Notes: generated by a model from the letters alone, not told the origin. 64,000 nucleotides of DNA from JADHLJ01 sp038118725 (GCA_038118725.1 JAYOIK010000001.1:1-64000), one strand, 5' to 3'. Numbered from the stretch's first letter, positions 45,801 through 56,658 are shown. Numbers and translations are program-made.

Positions 45801-46311
45801 GCTCCAGGAAGCGGTGCGCTCGGCCCGCGAGGACGGCTTCGTCCCCGACGAGATGGAGGAGCAGTGGACGCCGCAGATCGCGCTCGGTACCCCGGTGCTG
45901 ATCCCCGAGGCTTATGTCCCGGATCTGACCGTGCGCCTCGGCATCTACCGGCGGGTGGCGCAGCTCGCCGACCAGGGCGAGATCGAGGCTTTCGGCGCCG
46001 AGCTGACCGACCGTTTCGGCACGGTTCCGGCTGAAGTGGACAACCTGCTCAAGGTCATTGCCATCAAACAGCTCTGCAAGGCCGCCGGCGTGGACAAGGT
46101 CGACGCCGGGCCCAAGGGCGCGGTGGTCTCGTTCCGCAACGACGATTTCAAGAACCCATCGGGACTGGTAGATTTCCTCGGACGCCAGCGCGGCTCGGCC
46201 CAGCTTCGCACCGATCACAAGCTGGTCTATCGCCGGGCCTGGCAAAAATCCGAGGACCGGGTGAGGGGGCTATCGAGGCTGATGGCCGATCTCGCGGCGC
46301 TGGCGGCTTGA
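42820..46311 (+). CDS. mfd: Transcription-repair coupling factor Mfd
   Basis: Mfd removes RNA polymerase stalled at DNA lesions and recruits UvrA. The 1163-residue protein shows the UvrB-like N-terminal module (PAWDCLPYDRVSPN), the RNA-polymerase interaction domain around residues 485-560 (GDYVVHAEHGIGQYD), Walker A GDVGFGKTEVALRAA near 645, DEEQHFG near 745, motif VI QLRGRVGRSK, and the C-terminal TRCF domain. The only start that fits is TTG at 42820, one base after the sdhE stop, in an AT-rich stretch (about 42780-42860), implying low, coupled translation. Confidence 0.95.
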   Translation: MKIRENLSIDVNDYRLSSTPEGWDARVLRELVELHGRVIHVCRDDARLDTLERCLGFFAPDLNLITLPAWDCLPYDRVSPNGEITSRRLEAMARLSELSPENPVVLLTTVNAVLQRLPPRTFFEGSSLVLKVGASHPSEALLTFLEGNGYGRTGTVREAGEYAVRGGIIDVFPSGGADPLRLDFFGDELEGIRTFDPVSQRTVDKITEARIRPVAELLLNEAGVERFRKGYRSNFGTDVLHDPLYASVSEGRRHTGMEHWLPLFHESLETVFDYLAGAVIGFDHQADNVAATRFELISEYYEARRSLHEHGTEDGGSVYRPLPPELLYLGQEEWRALTGAYSTFRMHPFDVPDVEGAEGIANLDGGAEPGVSFAEARAREGVNLYDAVRDAVDGAREIGTRVMLSGYSNGSRDRLAGLLREHGVEPIETVETWGAMAELPPEAVAAVTLPVERGFKADGVLVIAEPDILGERLARPMGRRRRRGEEFLQEVSALNEGDYVVHAEHGIGQYDALETLEIGGAPHDCLRLIYSGGDKLFLPVENIDMLSRYGSEETNAVLDKLGGVAWQARKARVKKRLRDMADQLIRIAAEREIRSTESITPPPGAYDEFCAKFPYNETDDQLRAIDEVLVDVARGRPMDRLICGDVGFGKTEVALRAAMVVAMQGFQVAVVAPTTLLCRQHYQVFTERFAGLPVKVRQLSRLVGTAEANETKKDLKAGDCNIVIGTHAVLSKSVDFDNLGLLIVDEEQHFGVAQKERLKDLRSEIHVLTLTATPIPRTLQLALSGVRDLSLIATPPVDRLSIRTFVMPYDGMVIREAIQRERNRGGQTFYVCPRIDDLARVYDRVSKLVPDARIATAHGRMAASELEDVMTAFCDGSFDVLLSTNIVESGLDIPNANTIILHRADMFGLAQLYQLRGRVGRSKTRAYAYLTTHPTKVLNPTAKRRLEVMQTLDSLGAGFSLASHDMDIRGAGNLLGEEQSGQVKEVGIELYQHMLQEAVRSAREDGFVPDEMEEQWTPQIALGTPVLIPEAYVPDLTVRLGIYRRVAQLADQGEIEAFGAELTDRFGTVPAEVDNLLKVIAIKQLCKAAGVDKVDAGPKGAVVSFRNDDFKNPSGLVDFLGRQRGSAQLRTDHKLVYRRAWQKSEDRVRGLSRLMADLAALAA

Positions 46312-46340
46312 GGGACGGGAACCGGGGCCGTTCTCCGTTT

Positions 46341-46439
46341 CCGTCGCCCTGGCGCACGGCAGGGCCCCGGCTCCGATGGTTTGGACAAGATATATCTCGG
46401 CTCCACCGAAAGAGGCCCTGCCGTGCGCCAGGGCGACGG
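46341..46439. repeat. Intergenic inverted-repeat element, type A, second copy
   Basis: Arms 46341-46366 and 46414-46439 are exact 26-bp complements (CCGTCGCCCTGGCGCACGGC and onward). They differ from the 7732-7837 copy at a few positions, with changes in one arm matched in the other, so base pairing is conserved. The loop differs. It sits between the convergent mfd and DsbA-family genes and might also act as a transcription terminator. Confidence 0.85.
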
Positions 46440-46491
46440 AACAACTGGAGCGAAGTTGGCGTTGTCACCCGCGACTATCAACAATCCGTGC

Positions 46492-47139
46492 TCAATCCGC
46501 CGCGCCGAGTTGCTCTCCCGCCTGGAGGTCGAACAGTGGGAAGAAGGCCTCCGGTTCCTGCGCTCCCGCGACCGCGAAGCGGCGGTTGAAGATGAAGCAG
46601 GGCACGCCGGTGATGCCGTTCTCGTAGGCGTAGCGGCTCTCGGCGGCGACTTCCGCGTGGCCTTGCTCCGAGGCTAGGAATTCGGCGGCGGCGCGGTCGT
46701 CCAAGCCGGTATCGTTCGCGATTTTCACCAGCACCTCGGGATGGCCGATATCGCGACCATCGAAGAAATAGGCGCGGAACAGGTTTTCGACCAGCGGGTC
46801 GGCCTTGCCCTGGCCCGTCGCCCAATGGATCAATCGGTGCGCGCGCACGGTATTCGGGGTGCGCTGGATCCTCTCGAAGGCGAAATCGAGGCCGACGGTG
46901 CGCCCGGCCTCCGCGATATTGGCGTAGATCTGCCGCGCCCGCTCGGGGCCGCCGAACTTCGCCTCGATATAGTGTTGGCGCGGCATGCCGTCGCGCGGCA
47001 TGTCGGGATTCAATTGAAAGGCCCGCCATTGAATGGCGACGGCCTTATCCGGACGCGCGGCAATCGCCTTTTCCAGGCGGCGCTTGCCGATAAAGCACCA
47101 GGGGCAGACCACGTCGGAAAACAGATCTATCTGGATCAT
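46492..47139 (-). CDS. DsbA-family oxidoreductase (FrnE-like)
   Basis: A 215-residue thioredoxin-fold protein with an inserted helical domain. The redox motif is CPWC in FSDVVCPWCFIGKRRLE, close to the N-terminus, and the cis-Pro region is NGITGVPCFIFNRRF. No signal peptide, so it acts in the cytoplasm, as FrnE-type disulfide oxidoreductases and HCCA isomerases do. I chose the ATG at 47139 (MIQIDLFSD); the upstream extension to 47256 lacks family similarity. Confidence 0.87.
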   Translation of the reverse strand: MIQIDLFSDVVCPWCFIGKRRLEKAIAARPDKAVAIQWRAFQLNPDMPRDGMPRQHYIEAKFGGPERARQIYANIAEAGRTVGLDFAFERIQRTPNTVRAHRLIHWATGQGKADPLVENLFRAYFFDGRDIGHPEVLVKIANDTGLDDRAAAEFLASEQGHAEVAAESRYAYENGITGVPCFIFNRRFAVAGAQEPEAFFPLFDLQAGEQLGAAD

Positions 47140-47324
47140 CGATCTAACAACGTCCCATAAACGCCCCATGGACAGCCAAGGCCCCGTGAACAACAAAGCC
47201 TGGAGCCTGCTCTTTCGGTGTTTTGTCCGGGGGATTGCCTCGGTATACATAGGCAAGTGAACGGGGAAGCCGATCCCCAGGGACTTGGCCTAGGACTCGG
47301 CCAGGGAATCTGAAAGAGCACGCG

Positions 47325-48947
47325 ATGACGATATACGAGGACGGCCTCGACGCCAACAACGCCAACTACGCGCCGATGACCCCGGCGGATTTTCTCGAGC
47401 GCGCCGCCGCGACTTGGCCGGACAAGGTGGCGGTCGTGCATGGCGATCTCAGGGTCACCTATCGCGAGCTGCTGGCGCGGGCGCGTCGGATGGCCTCGGC
47501 GCTGACGCGGCGGGGGATTGCACGGGGCGATGTTGTCTCGATCATCGCGCCCAACACGCCGGCGATGCTGGAGGCGCATTACGGCGTGATCATGGCCGGC
47601 GCGGTGCTCAACGCCCTCAACTATCGTCTGGACGCGCCGACCATCGCCTTCATTCTTGAGCACGGTGGCTCGAAGCTGGTGCTGGTCGATCGCGAGTTCT
47701 CGCCGGTGATGGTCGAGGCGCTGGGCCAGATGAACGCGCCGCCGCCGGCGATCGGGATCGACGACGTGCTCGCGACCAGCGGTGAGATGCTGGGCGACAC
47801 CGACTATGAGTCCTTCCTCGCCGAGGGGGATCCCGACGCGCCCTGGACCCGGCCCAGCGACGAGTGGGAGTCGATGGCGCTCAACTATACGTCGGGTACC
47901 ACGGGGAACCCCAAGGGCGTTGTGTTTCATCATCGCGGCGCGTTCCTGAACGCCATGGGCAACGCCATCGCCTTCGGGCTTGATTCCCACAGCCGCTATC
48001 TCTGGACCCTGCCGATGTTCCATTGCAATGGCTGGACCTTCACCTGGGCGGTGACGGCGGTCGGCGGCACCCATGTCTGCCTGCGCGCGGTGGACCCGCC
48101 GCTGATCTTCAGGCTGATCGAGGAGCACAAGGTCAGCCACATGTGCGGCGCGCCGATCGTGCTGAACATGCTGGTCCACGCGCCGGGGGAAGCCAAGCGG
48201 ACTTTCGAGCATTCAGTCGAGATCGCCACCGGCGGCGCCGCGCCGCCCAGCGCGGTGATCGCCTCGATGGAACGCATGGGCTTCAAGGTTCTGCATCTCT
48301 ACGGGCTGACCGAGACCTATGGTCCGTCCGGGATCTGTGCCTGGCCGCCGGAATGGGATGGGCTTGAGCTGGACGCCAAGGCCTCGCGCATGGCGCGCCA
48401 GGGTGTCGGCTATCCGACCTTGGAAGGCTTTCGCGTGGTCAACCCGGACACGCTCGAGGATGTGCCTGCCGACGGCGAGACCATGGGCGAGATCTGGATC
48501 CGCGGCAACACGGTGATGAAGGGATACTTGAAGAATCCCGCCGCCTCCAACGAGGTTTTCGCCCATGGTTGGTTCCATAGCGGCGATCTCGCGGTGATGC
48601 ATCCAGACGGGTATGCCGAGGTGAAGGATCGATCCAAGGACATCATCATCTCCGGCGGCGAGAATATCTCCTCGCTCGAGGTCGAGGAGGCGCTCTACAA
48701 GCATCCCAAGATCATGGAAGCCGCCGTCGTCGCCCGCCCGGACGAAAAATGGGGCGAGACGCCCTGCGCCTTCGTCACCATCGCGCCGGGCCAGGAAGGA
48801 TTGAGCCAGGATGATGTGATCTCCTGGTGTCGTGAGATGATGGCCCATTACAAGGCACCCCGGACGGTGATCTTCGGCGAGCTGCCCAAGACCTCGACCG
48901 GCAAGATTCAGAAATTCGTGCTACGGGATAGGGCTCGGGAGCTTTAG
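47325..48947 (+). CDS. Acyl-CoA ligase (DmdB-like)
   Basis: A 540-residue AMP-forming acyl-CoA synthetase. P-loop YTSGTTGNPKGVVF, substrate-pocket segment PMFHCNGWTFTWAV, GLTETYGPS, hinge KDRSKDIIISGGENISS and C-terminal catalytic Lys in KTSTGKIQKF are all present. The pocket and the N-terminal NYAPMTPADFLERAA match ligases of the 3-methylmercaptopropionyl-CoA (DmdB) / medium-chain group. It stands alone, converging with the cyclase gene (12 nt between stops), so the acid it activates in vivo is uncertain. Confidence 0.88.
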   Translation: MTIYEDGLDANNANYAPMTPADFLERAAATWPDKVAVVHGDLRVTYRELLARARRMASALTRRGIARGDVVSIIAPNTPAMLEAHYGVIMAGAVLNALNYRLDAPTIAFILEHGGSKLVLVDREFSPVMVEALGQMNAPPPAIGIDDVLATSGEMLGDTDYESFLAEGDPDAPWTRPSDEWESMALNYTSGTTGNPKGVVFHHRGAFLNAMGNAIAFGLDSHSRYLWTLPMFHCNGWTFTWAVTAVGGTHVCLRAVDPPLIFRLIEEHKVSHMCGAPIVLNMLVHAPGEAKRTFEHSVEIATGGAAPPSAVIASMERMGFKVLHLYGLTETYGPSGICAWPPEWDGLELDAKASRMARQGVGYPTLEGFRVVNPDTLEDVPADGETMGEIWIRGNTVMKGYLKNPAASNEVFAHGWFHSGDLAVMHPDGYAEVKDRSKDIIISGGENISSLEVEEALYKHPKIMEAAVVARPDEKWGETPCAFVTIAPGQEGLSQDDVISWCREMMAHYKAPRTVIFGELPKTSTGKIQKFVLRDRAREL

Positions 48948-48959
48948 AACCGTGCGCCT

Positions 48960-50795
48960 TCAGCCCCCGGGACGCAATCGGAAGACATCGAGCGAAGACT
49001 CGCGGCCGCGAATGTCGAACGCGCCGATTTCCTCGAATACGAAGGCGTCGCCGGCAAGCTGCACAACCTCTCGGCTCACAAGCAGGATAACCTCGTCCTC
49101 GGGGGCGATATCCTTGCCCAGTTGCTCCAATCGGTTCGCCACGTTCACGGTATCGCCGACCACGGTGTAGTTGACCCTACCGGGCGCGCCGATATTGCCG
49201 GCGATGACCGGGCCGGTGTGAAGACCGATGCGAATTCTGAAGGGAGACAGACCCCGGGCCGAGCGCGCGGCGTTGTCGACCCTTACCGCTTCGGCGATCG
49301 CGAGGATCGCCTTGCATCCGCGAGCGGCATGGTCGACCTGATCATCCGGCGCGCCCCAGAACGCCATCATACTGTCGCCGATATACTTGTCGACGGTCCC
49401 GTCCTCGGCTTCGACGAACTCATTCAGAAGCGTGAAATGCTCGTTCAGTTCAGCGGCGGTTTCCGCGGCCGTCATCTTTTCGGCCAAGGAGGTGAAGCCG
49501 GCGATATCCGTGAACATCAGCGTAATCAGCCGCTCCTCGGAAACCGTCGAGCCGCCGGAGCCGAGCAGGCGCGACACCATTTTCCTGGGGACATAGGTCT
49601 CGAACATCCGCAGGCCGTCGACCATGTTCGCGAAAGCCTCGCCCGCTTGGTTTAGCTCGCGGACGATGGATGGCGTAATCGGCGATGACTCCTTGAAATC
49701 CAAATCCCGAACCCGCGTGGAGGCCCGCGCCAGTTCCTGGACCGGACGGCGTATGCCCCGGGCCACCAGGACAAGACCGATCAGTGTCGCCGCCATCAAG
49801 CCGAGCCCAAGCGTGACCGAGACCAGCAGTTTGGTGTAGACGTCACCCCCCTCGGTCTCGGAAACTTTGAGATAGGCGCCGATCTGCCACGGGATCTCGC
49901 CGAAGCTGGTGATTTCCCGGTAAAGCAGAACGTATTCCTCGCCGTCGATCACGAAAGCTTGGCCCCGGATGTCGGTCTCGACATCGTCGAGGATGAACAA
50001 GTCCTCGCCCAGATCGTCTTAAAACGCCGTGAGGACACGGTCGTTGGTCTGTTTGGTCCGCAGCAGTGGGGTCTTGTGCGAGACCAGCCCGTCGAGGAAC
50101 GCCTCGATCAGGAGCGGATGCGCGATGACATGATCCTTGCCCCGCAAGATAAAGGCGGCGCCACCGGAGACGTCCAAGGAGGCAAGGAAGCGGGAGAGGG
50201 CGCGGGTCGAGACCGATGTGCCGGCGACACCGATATAGCGCCCGTCTCGGTGGACAGGAAACGTCGCCGGGATCACGGTTTGGTTAAGTGGGCCTGAGAA
50301 GACCGGGCCCTGCCATTGGACCTCCTCGACCCCTTCGAGTTCCTTGACGATCCGTGTTATATCCGGGTCCGCTCGCCAATCCTGGGCGCGGCTTGGACCC
50401 TCGCGGCGATACAGGAAGGCTTTTCCCTCCCGGTGAAAGAACGCCGAGAACTGGATCTGTGGCGCAAGGGCGAGGGCCGCTCTTAGGTGCCCCAGATCCC
50501 GCTCGTCGGGCATCCTGTCGAGGCGACCATAGAAATCCGCGGTAAAGCGCGAATTGAGGGCGGCCGGTTCCAAGTGCCGGGTGACTTCCTGTGTAATGCC
50601 GTCGACCAGGCGGGTGATCCGCAGGCGGAGCAGCTCAGTGGCGTTTTCCGTGGCCAGCGAGAAACCGAGCCACAATGTCGCCGCCAGGGAAGCAGCGACG
50701 ATACCGCCGATCCCTCCCATTAGAATCCAGGTAATGGAAAACCCCCGGAACCTTGGGCTCGCGTTGGTGTCGTCATGATCAGGCGGCATGATCAC
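48960..50795 (-). pseudogene. Membrane-bound class III adenylate cyclase, interrupted by in-frame TAA
   Basis: One gene of about 611 codons is broken by a TAA at 50019-50021 without change of frame. The upstream part (50795-50022) has a membrane helix at residues 20-48 and a periplasmic sensor domain of dCache/CHASE type. The downstream part continues at once with DDLGEDLFILDDVETD, the end of the sensor, a second membrane helix, HAMP and a full cyclase domain with FTDIAGFTSL, DKYIGDSMMAFWGAP and TVVGDTVNVANRLE. cAMP synthesis could occur only by read-through, re-initiation (for example TTG at 50000) or if the stop is a sequencing error. The start overlaps the P1 peptidase gene by 17 nt. Confidence 0.8.
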
Positions 50796-51771
50796 GATAT
50801 CCGATCATATCGCCGAGGCTCTCGGCCTCGAAAACACCGCGCGCGATAGCCCGCCCGAGGCAATTGGCGGCATGACCGCCAAGCAGGGCCAGATCCCGAA
50901 CGCCGTCTTTCAAGGGCACCCGGTCGGTGGTCAGCGCGAAAACCGTATCCCCATCGAGCGGGGTGTGGGCCGGTCGGATGGCGCGGGTGAGACCGGCTTG
51001 GGCCATGATCGCCAGACGCCGTGCCTGGGCCTTGGTGAGAATCGCGTCGCAGGCGACGACGGCGATGGTGGTATTCTCGGCCGGCCCAGCGTGCTTCGGC
51101 AGCCGAACCGCCCCCGCGTCGAAATCCGGTGGAGGGCGCCGGCCTCCGAACTCGTCGGCGATCTCCATGTCCCAGGCGAAGAAGCAATCCGTGCCGGGCA
51201 GGAGCGTGTCGCCGACACAATTGACCGCGACCAGCGCGCCGATGGTGACATTGAGCTCCTCGACGAAAATCGACGCGCTTCCGAGCCCGCCCTTTAACCC
51301 GCCGGCCTTCGCGCCGAGACCGGCGCCCGCGTTGCCGAGCGCAAGGTCGCGGGTGGTCGCCTCGACAGCCCGGTGGCCGAGGCTCCAATACGGTGGCTCC
51401 GGGCCCCATTCCTTGTCGCCGCCATTGGCGAGGTCGAAGAGGATGGCCTGCGGAACGATGGGCACGATGGTGCCGCCGACGGCGAAACCGCGTCGGCGTT
51501 CCGCCAGCCAGGACATCGCGCCGCCCGCCGCGTCGAGCCCAAAGGCCGAGCCGCCGGAAAGCACGATCGCGTGCACCCGCTCCACCGTTCCATCAATGCT
51601 AAGCAACTCGATATCCCGGCTTCCGGTGCCGCCGCCCCTGGCGTCGACGGCGGCGATGGCGGGCTCCTCGGGCAAGACGACGGTCACCCCGGATCGCGCG
51701 CGATGATCCTCGGCGTTCCCAACAAGAATCCCCGGCACGTCGGTGATGGTGTTTGTTGGACCGGGTTTCAT
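50779..51771 (-). CDS. P1 family peptidase (DmpA/BapA-type Ntn hydrolase)
   Basis: A 330-residue self-cleaving aminopeptidase-like protein of family S58. N-terminal ITDVPGILVGNAEDHRARSG, LSGGSAFGLDAAGGAMSWL and the segment CVGDTLLPGTD are typical. The nucleophile at the autocleavage point is expected in the VNCVGD / downstream NTTIAVVACDA region; the latter, usually NTT, is well conserved (ENTTIAVVACDA) and Thr there is the likely N-terminal nucleophile after processing. Relatives cleave beta-amino-acid or D-amino-acid peptides. The cyclase gene begins inside its 3' end. Confidence 0.85.
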   Translation of the reverse strand: MKPGPTNTITDVPGILVGNAEDHRARSGVTVVLPEEPAIAAVDARGGGTGSRDIELLSIDGTVERVHAIVLSGGSAFGLDAAGGAMSWLAERRRGFAVGGTIVPIVPQAILFDLANGGDKEWGPEPPYWSLGHRAVEATTRDLALGNAGAGLGAKAGGLKGGLGSASIFVEELNVTIGALVAVNCVGDTLLPGTDCFFAWDMEIADEFGGRRPPPDFDAGAVRLPKHAGPAENTTIAVVACDAILTKAQARRLAIMAQAGLTRAIRPAHTPLDGDTVFALTTDRVPLKDGVRDLALLGGHAANCLGRAIARGVFEAESLGDMIGYRDHAA

Positions 51772-51846
51772 TGGTGTGGGTTTCCCGTGGTTCGCGGGTG
51801 TTATCGTCGCGGTAGCCTAGCACGGTAGGGGTGTCCCTCCAGCCTT

Positions 51847-51875
51847 CGTCATCCCGCGTCAAGCGCGGGACGACG
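51847..51875. repeat. Single hairpin repeat related to type B
   Basis: TCCCGCG and CGCGGGA pair around a TCAAG loop, extended by CGTC/GACG. The arm CGTCATCCCGCG resembles the type B element at 7915-8041. It lies in the divergent gap between the P1 peptidase and the lipoprotein gene. Confidence 0.6.
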
Positions 51876-52016
51876 CAAGAGCATATCGACTCGACCTTGT
51901 GTCGTTGGATGAGGAAAAATAGGGTTCTGTGGCGGAAACTCACAAAGCACGGGATAATGGCCTTCAAAGCCGGTGGTGGTGAATTCCGGCGACTGGTATC
52001 GAAAGGTCTTTCCACA

Positions 52017-52286
52017 ATGAGACATTTTCTCAAGCTTTTCGCGGCCCTGGCGTTCGTCTCTTTCCTTTCCGGTTGTTTCGGCGACTCCAAGGCCGACATC
52101 CTGAAGAAGGCCGAGGGCGCCGATACCACGGCGCAGTTGGAATCGGCGCTGGGCAAGCCCGACGAGGTCGACAAGCTAGGGCCGCTGGAGCAATGGACCT
52201 ACGAAGCCAGCGACGGCAAGGTGGTCTTCGCCATCGTCGGCGGCAAGGTCACCCTGGAAACGACGGCGGACAAGGACAAGAACTGA
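52017..52286 (+). CDS. Small lipoprotein
   Basis: The 89-residue protein has a lipoprotein signal peptide: MRHFLKLFAALAFVSFLSGC with lipobox LSGC, lipidated Cys at residue 20. The mature part (about 70 residues) is charged and ends in KDKN; the segment AQLESALGKPDEVDKLGPLEQWTYE resembles SmpA/OmlA-type small domains. AAAGG lies upstream of the ATG at 52017. The longer frame to 51831 runs through a hairpin repeat and is rejected. It precedes prfC by 79 nt on the same strand. Function unknown. Confidence 0.78.
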   Translation: MRHFLKLFAALAFVSFLSGCFGDSKADILKKAEGADTTAQLESALGKPDEVDKLGPLEQWTYEASDGKVVFAIVGGKVTLETTADKDKN

Positions 52287-52365
52287 TCCACCCCTCGCGG
52301 ACCTGGTTGGCTTTCACCGCGTCTCGGCCTATATAACCGGCGTTCACTCGGACCCAGGACCAATC

Positions 52366-53955
<1,590 letters not shown>

Positions 53956-54024
53956 TTGGTTTATCCTCGTTCGGTCTGGTCTCGCGATCAGGGACCGGCT
54001 TCATATCCTATGCGGGGAATTCGA

Positions 54025-55320
54025 GTGACTGACATGGATGACGCGGCGGAGCGCCGCCTGCCGGCGCAAGCCGATGTGGTGATCATCGGCGCCGGGATCG
54101 TCGGGACGGCGGCGGCCTATTATCTGGCGAAAAGCGGCAAGTCGGTCGTGCTGTGCGAGAAGGGGCGGGTCGCGGGCGAGCAATCCTCGCGCAATTGGGG
54201 CTTCGTGCGCCAGCAGGGCCGTGATCCCGCCGAAATCCCCTTGATCATCGAGAGCCTCAGGATCTGGCGCGGGCTCGCCGAGGAGACGGGCGAGGATTTG
54301 GGCTTCAAACAGGCGGGAGTGTTCTACCTCGCCGATACCCAGGAGCAGGTCGCGGCCTATGAGGATTGGCTGGAGCACGCCAAGCAGTATCAGATCGACA
54401 CGAAACTCATGACCCGGCGTGATATCGACGAGCGTTTGCCCGGCGCCACGGGGCGCTGGATCGCGGCGCTGCATACGCCGAGCGATGGCCGGGCCGAGCC
54501 GAGCCTGGCGACGCCGGCCCTGGCCCGGGCGGCCACCCGTCTCGGCGCGACAATCGCGGGTAAATGCGCCGTGCGGGGGCTCGAGACACAGGCCGGGCGG
54601 GTTTCCGGCGTCGTGACCGAACTCGGTCGGGTCAAGACCGACACGGTGCTCTGCGCCGCCGGGGCTTGGTCGTCGCTGTTTTGCGCACGCCATGGCATCA
54701 CCTTGCCGCAGCTCAAGGTGCGCTCGTCGGTGTTTCGCACCGGCCCCGCGCCGTTGGTGACGGAGCATGCGATCTGGAGCAAGGACGTGGCTTTTCGCCG
54801 CCGCAAGGATGGCGGCTACACCGTGGCTCACGGAGCGGCGACGGAAGCGCCAATCGTGCCGGACACGCTGCGCTGGATGCACAAGTTCATGCCCGCCTTC
54901 CAGGCCGAGCGGAACCGCCTGCGCCTACGGCTGGATCATCGCTTCTATACCGAGTTGATGACCCAGCGCCGCTGGAACCTGGAGGGGCCGAGCCCATTCG
55001 AGGAAACTCGGGTGAACGACCCGATGCCGAGCAAGTCGATCCTGGCTGAGGCGTCGGCCAAACTGCGGCGGCTTTTTCCGGCCTTGAAGGATGTCGAGAT
55101 CGTCGAGACCTGGGCGGGACTGATCGATGTCACGCCGGACGCCGTGCCGGTTATCGCGCCGGTCGACAAGATACCGGGTTTCTACCTCGCGACGGGATTC
55201 AGCGGCCATGGATTTGGCATCGGCCCCGGCGCCGGCAAGCTCGCGGCGGAGATGGTCGGTGGCCGTCCGACCATGGTTGATCTGGCGCCATTCCGCCTGG
55301 AGCGCTTTTTCGGCGCGTAG
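54025..55320 (+). CDS. FAD-dependent amino-acid oxidase-like protein (DadA/GlyOx family)
   Basis: The DAO-type flavoprotein has a Rossmann motif ADVVIIGAGIVGTAAAYYLA near its N-terminus, followed by SSRNWGFVRQQGRD, and the C-terminal FAD-contact GFYLATGFSGHGFGIGPGAGK. It likely oxidises an amine or D-/N-substituted amino acid to an imine, passing electrons to O2 or the respiratory chain. I favour the GTG at 54025 (GGGGA at good distance; 431 residues); ATGs at 54010 and 54034 are alternatives. It follows prfC on the same strand but with a gap of about 70 nt. Confidence 0.83.
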   Translation: MTDMDDAAERRLPAQADVVIIGAGIVGTAAAYYLAKSGKSVVLCEKGRVAGEQSSRNWGFVRQQGRDPAEIPLIIESLRIWRGLAEETGEDLGFKQAGVFYLADTQEQVAAYEDWLEHAKQYQIDTKLMTRRDIDERLPGATGRWIAALHTPSDGRAEPSLATPALARAATRLGATIAGKCAVRGLETQAGRVSGVVTELGRVKTDTVLCAAGAWSSLFCARHGITLPQLKVRSSVFRTGPAPLVTEHAIWSKDVAFRRRKDGGYTVAHGAATEAPIVPDTLRWMHKFMPAFQAERNRLRLRLDHRFYTELMTQRRWNLEGPSPFEETRVNDPMPSKSILAEASAKLRRLFPALKDVEIVETWAGLIDVTPDAVPVIAPVDKIPGFYLATGFSGHGFGIGPGAGKLAAEMVGGRPTMVDLAPFRLERFFGA

Positions 55321-55359
55321 CCTTGGGACGTCGAGGGTTAGTGATCTCGAATGTGGACA

Positions 55360-55457
55360 GGACCCTTCGAGACGCACGCCAGGGCGTGCTCCTCAGGGTG
55401 AGTGGACCCAACTCGCGCACTCACCCTGAGGAGACCCGAAGGGGCGTCTCGGAGGGT
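55360..55457. repeat. Intergenic inverted-repeat element, type C, second copy
   Basis: The outer arms 55362-55375 and 55444-55457 pair at 13 of 14 positions. The inner arms CTCCTCAGGGTGAGT (55389-55403) and ACTCACCCTGAGGAG (55419-55433) are perfect 15-bp complements. It shares the CCTTCGAGA and CTCACCCTGAG cores with the copy at 14496-14615. It lies between convergent genes. Confidence 0.85.
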
Positions 55458-55482
55458 TTTGTCAATCGTAGTCGGTGCAAAC

Positions 55483-56658
55483 CTACGCCTTTAACTCCGC
55501 CAGGATCGCGTCGCGGTCCTCGTCGAGGTTGGGGGCGGGCTCGCGGCTCTTGGGATCCTCGAAGCCGGAAATTTTGACAGGGTTGCCGACGACGCGCATC
55601 GGCCCGGTGATCGGGTCTTCGACGTCGACGATCATGTTACGCGCCAGGGTCTGCGGATGATCGGCGGCCTGGGCGACGTTGTTGATCGGCCCGCAGGGCA
55701 CGCCGGCCTTGTCCATCACGGCGATCCAGTGCGCGGTGGTGTTGGTTTTGAGTACCGCTTCCATCTCGTCCTTGATCGCGTCGACATTCTGATTGCGCAG
55801 ATCATTTGTGGTGTAGCGCGGGTCGGTGGCCCATTCCGGCTTGCCCATGCCCTCGGCCATCTTCGCGAACAGCGAATCGTTACCGGCGGAAATGATGATG
55901 TAGCCGTCGTGGGTCTCATAGGCTTCAAACGGCGTGATCGAGGGATGGCGCGCGCCGAGCGGGCCCGGCGCGGTGCCGCTGGTGAAGTAGCGCATGACGG
56001 CGTTTTCCAGCAGCGCCACCTGACAGTCCAGCATGCCGATATCGACCTTCGTCGCCTCGCCGGTAAGCTGACGGTGAAACAGGGCCGCCTGAACGCCGAT
56101 GGTGGCGTAGAGGCCGGAGCCGATATCGCCGATCGACATGCCGATTCGCGTCGGCGGGGTGCCTGGATGGCCGGTCACGCTCATGATTCCGCCCATCCCC
56201 TGAACCACCATGTCATAGGCCGGGCGATACATCTCGGGGCCGGAATGGCCGAAGCCGGAGGCCGAGGCGTAGATCAGCTTGGGATATTTAGCGTGCAACG
56301 CTTCCCAGCCGTAGCCGAGCTTGTCCATGGCGCCGGGGCGGAAGTTCTCGACCACCACGTCGGCGGTCTCCAGCAGCTTCCCGAAGATCTCGCGGTCGCC
56401 GTCGTCCTTGAGGTTGAGGGCGATGCTCTCCTTGCCGCGGTTGACCGACTGGAAATAGGCTGACTTACCGTTCACAAACGGACCGTAATGACGGGCATCG
56501 TCGCCGCGTCCCGGGGTTTCCACCTTGATCACCCGCGCGCCGAGCTCGGCCAGCATCATGGTGCAGTAGGGGCCGGCGAGGATCCTCGACAGATCGATAA
56601 CGGTGATGCCAGACAGCGGTCCCTGGCGTGTCTCGTTGGCGGCGGCGGTATCTGGCAT
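55483..56658 (-). CDS. CaiB/BaiF (family III) CoA-transferase
   Basis: A 391-residue CoA-transferase, distinct from the one at 24113. It shows ITVIDLSRILAGPYCTMMLAELGARVIKVE, KDDGDREIFGKLLETADVVVENFRPGAMDKLG, and the catalytic Asp in RPAYDMVVQGMGGIMSVTG, all in the pattern of formyl-CoA-transferase-like enzymes. I chose ATG 56658 (MPDTAAANE); the extension to 56784 lacks similarity. It is transcribed away from the kor operon, and its substrate pair is unknown. Confidence 0.87.
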   Translation of the reverse strand: MPDTAAANETRQGPLSGITVIDLSRILAGPYCTMMLAELGARVIKVETPGRGDDARHYGPFVNGKSAYFQSVNRGKESIALNLKDDGDREIFGKLLETADVVVENFRPGAMDKLGYGWEALHAKYPKLIYASASGFGHSGPEMYRPAYDMVVQGMGGIMSVTGHPGTPPTRIGMSIGDIGSGLYATIGVQAALFHRQLTGEATKVDIGMLDCQVALLENAVMRYFTSGTAPGPLGARHPSITPFEAYETHDGYIIISAGNDSLFAKMAEGMGKPEWATDPRYTTNDLRNQNVDAIKDEMEAVLKTNTTAHWIAVMDKAGVPCGPINNVAQAADHPQTLARNMIVDVEDPITGPMRVVGNPVKISGFEDPKSREPAPNLDEDRDAILAELKA

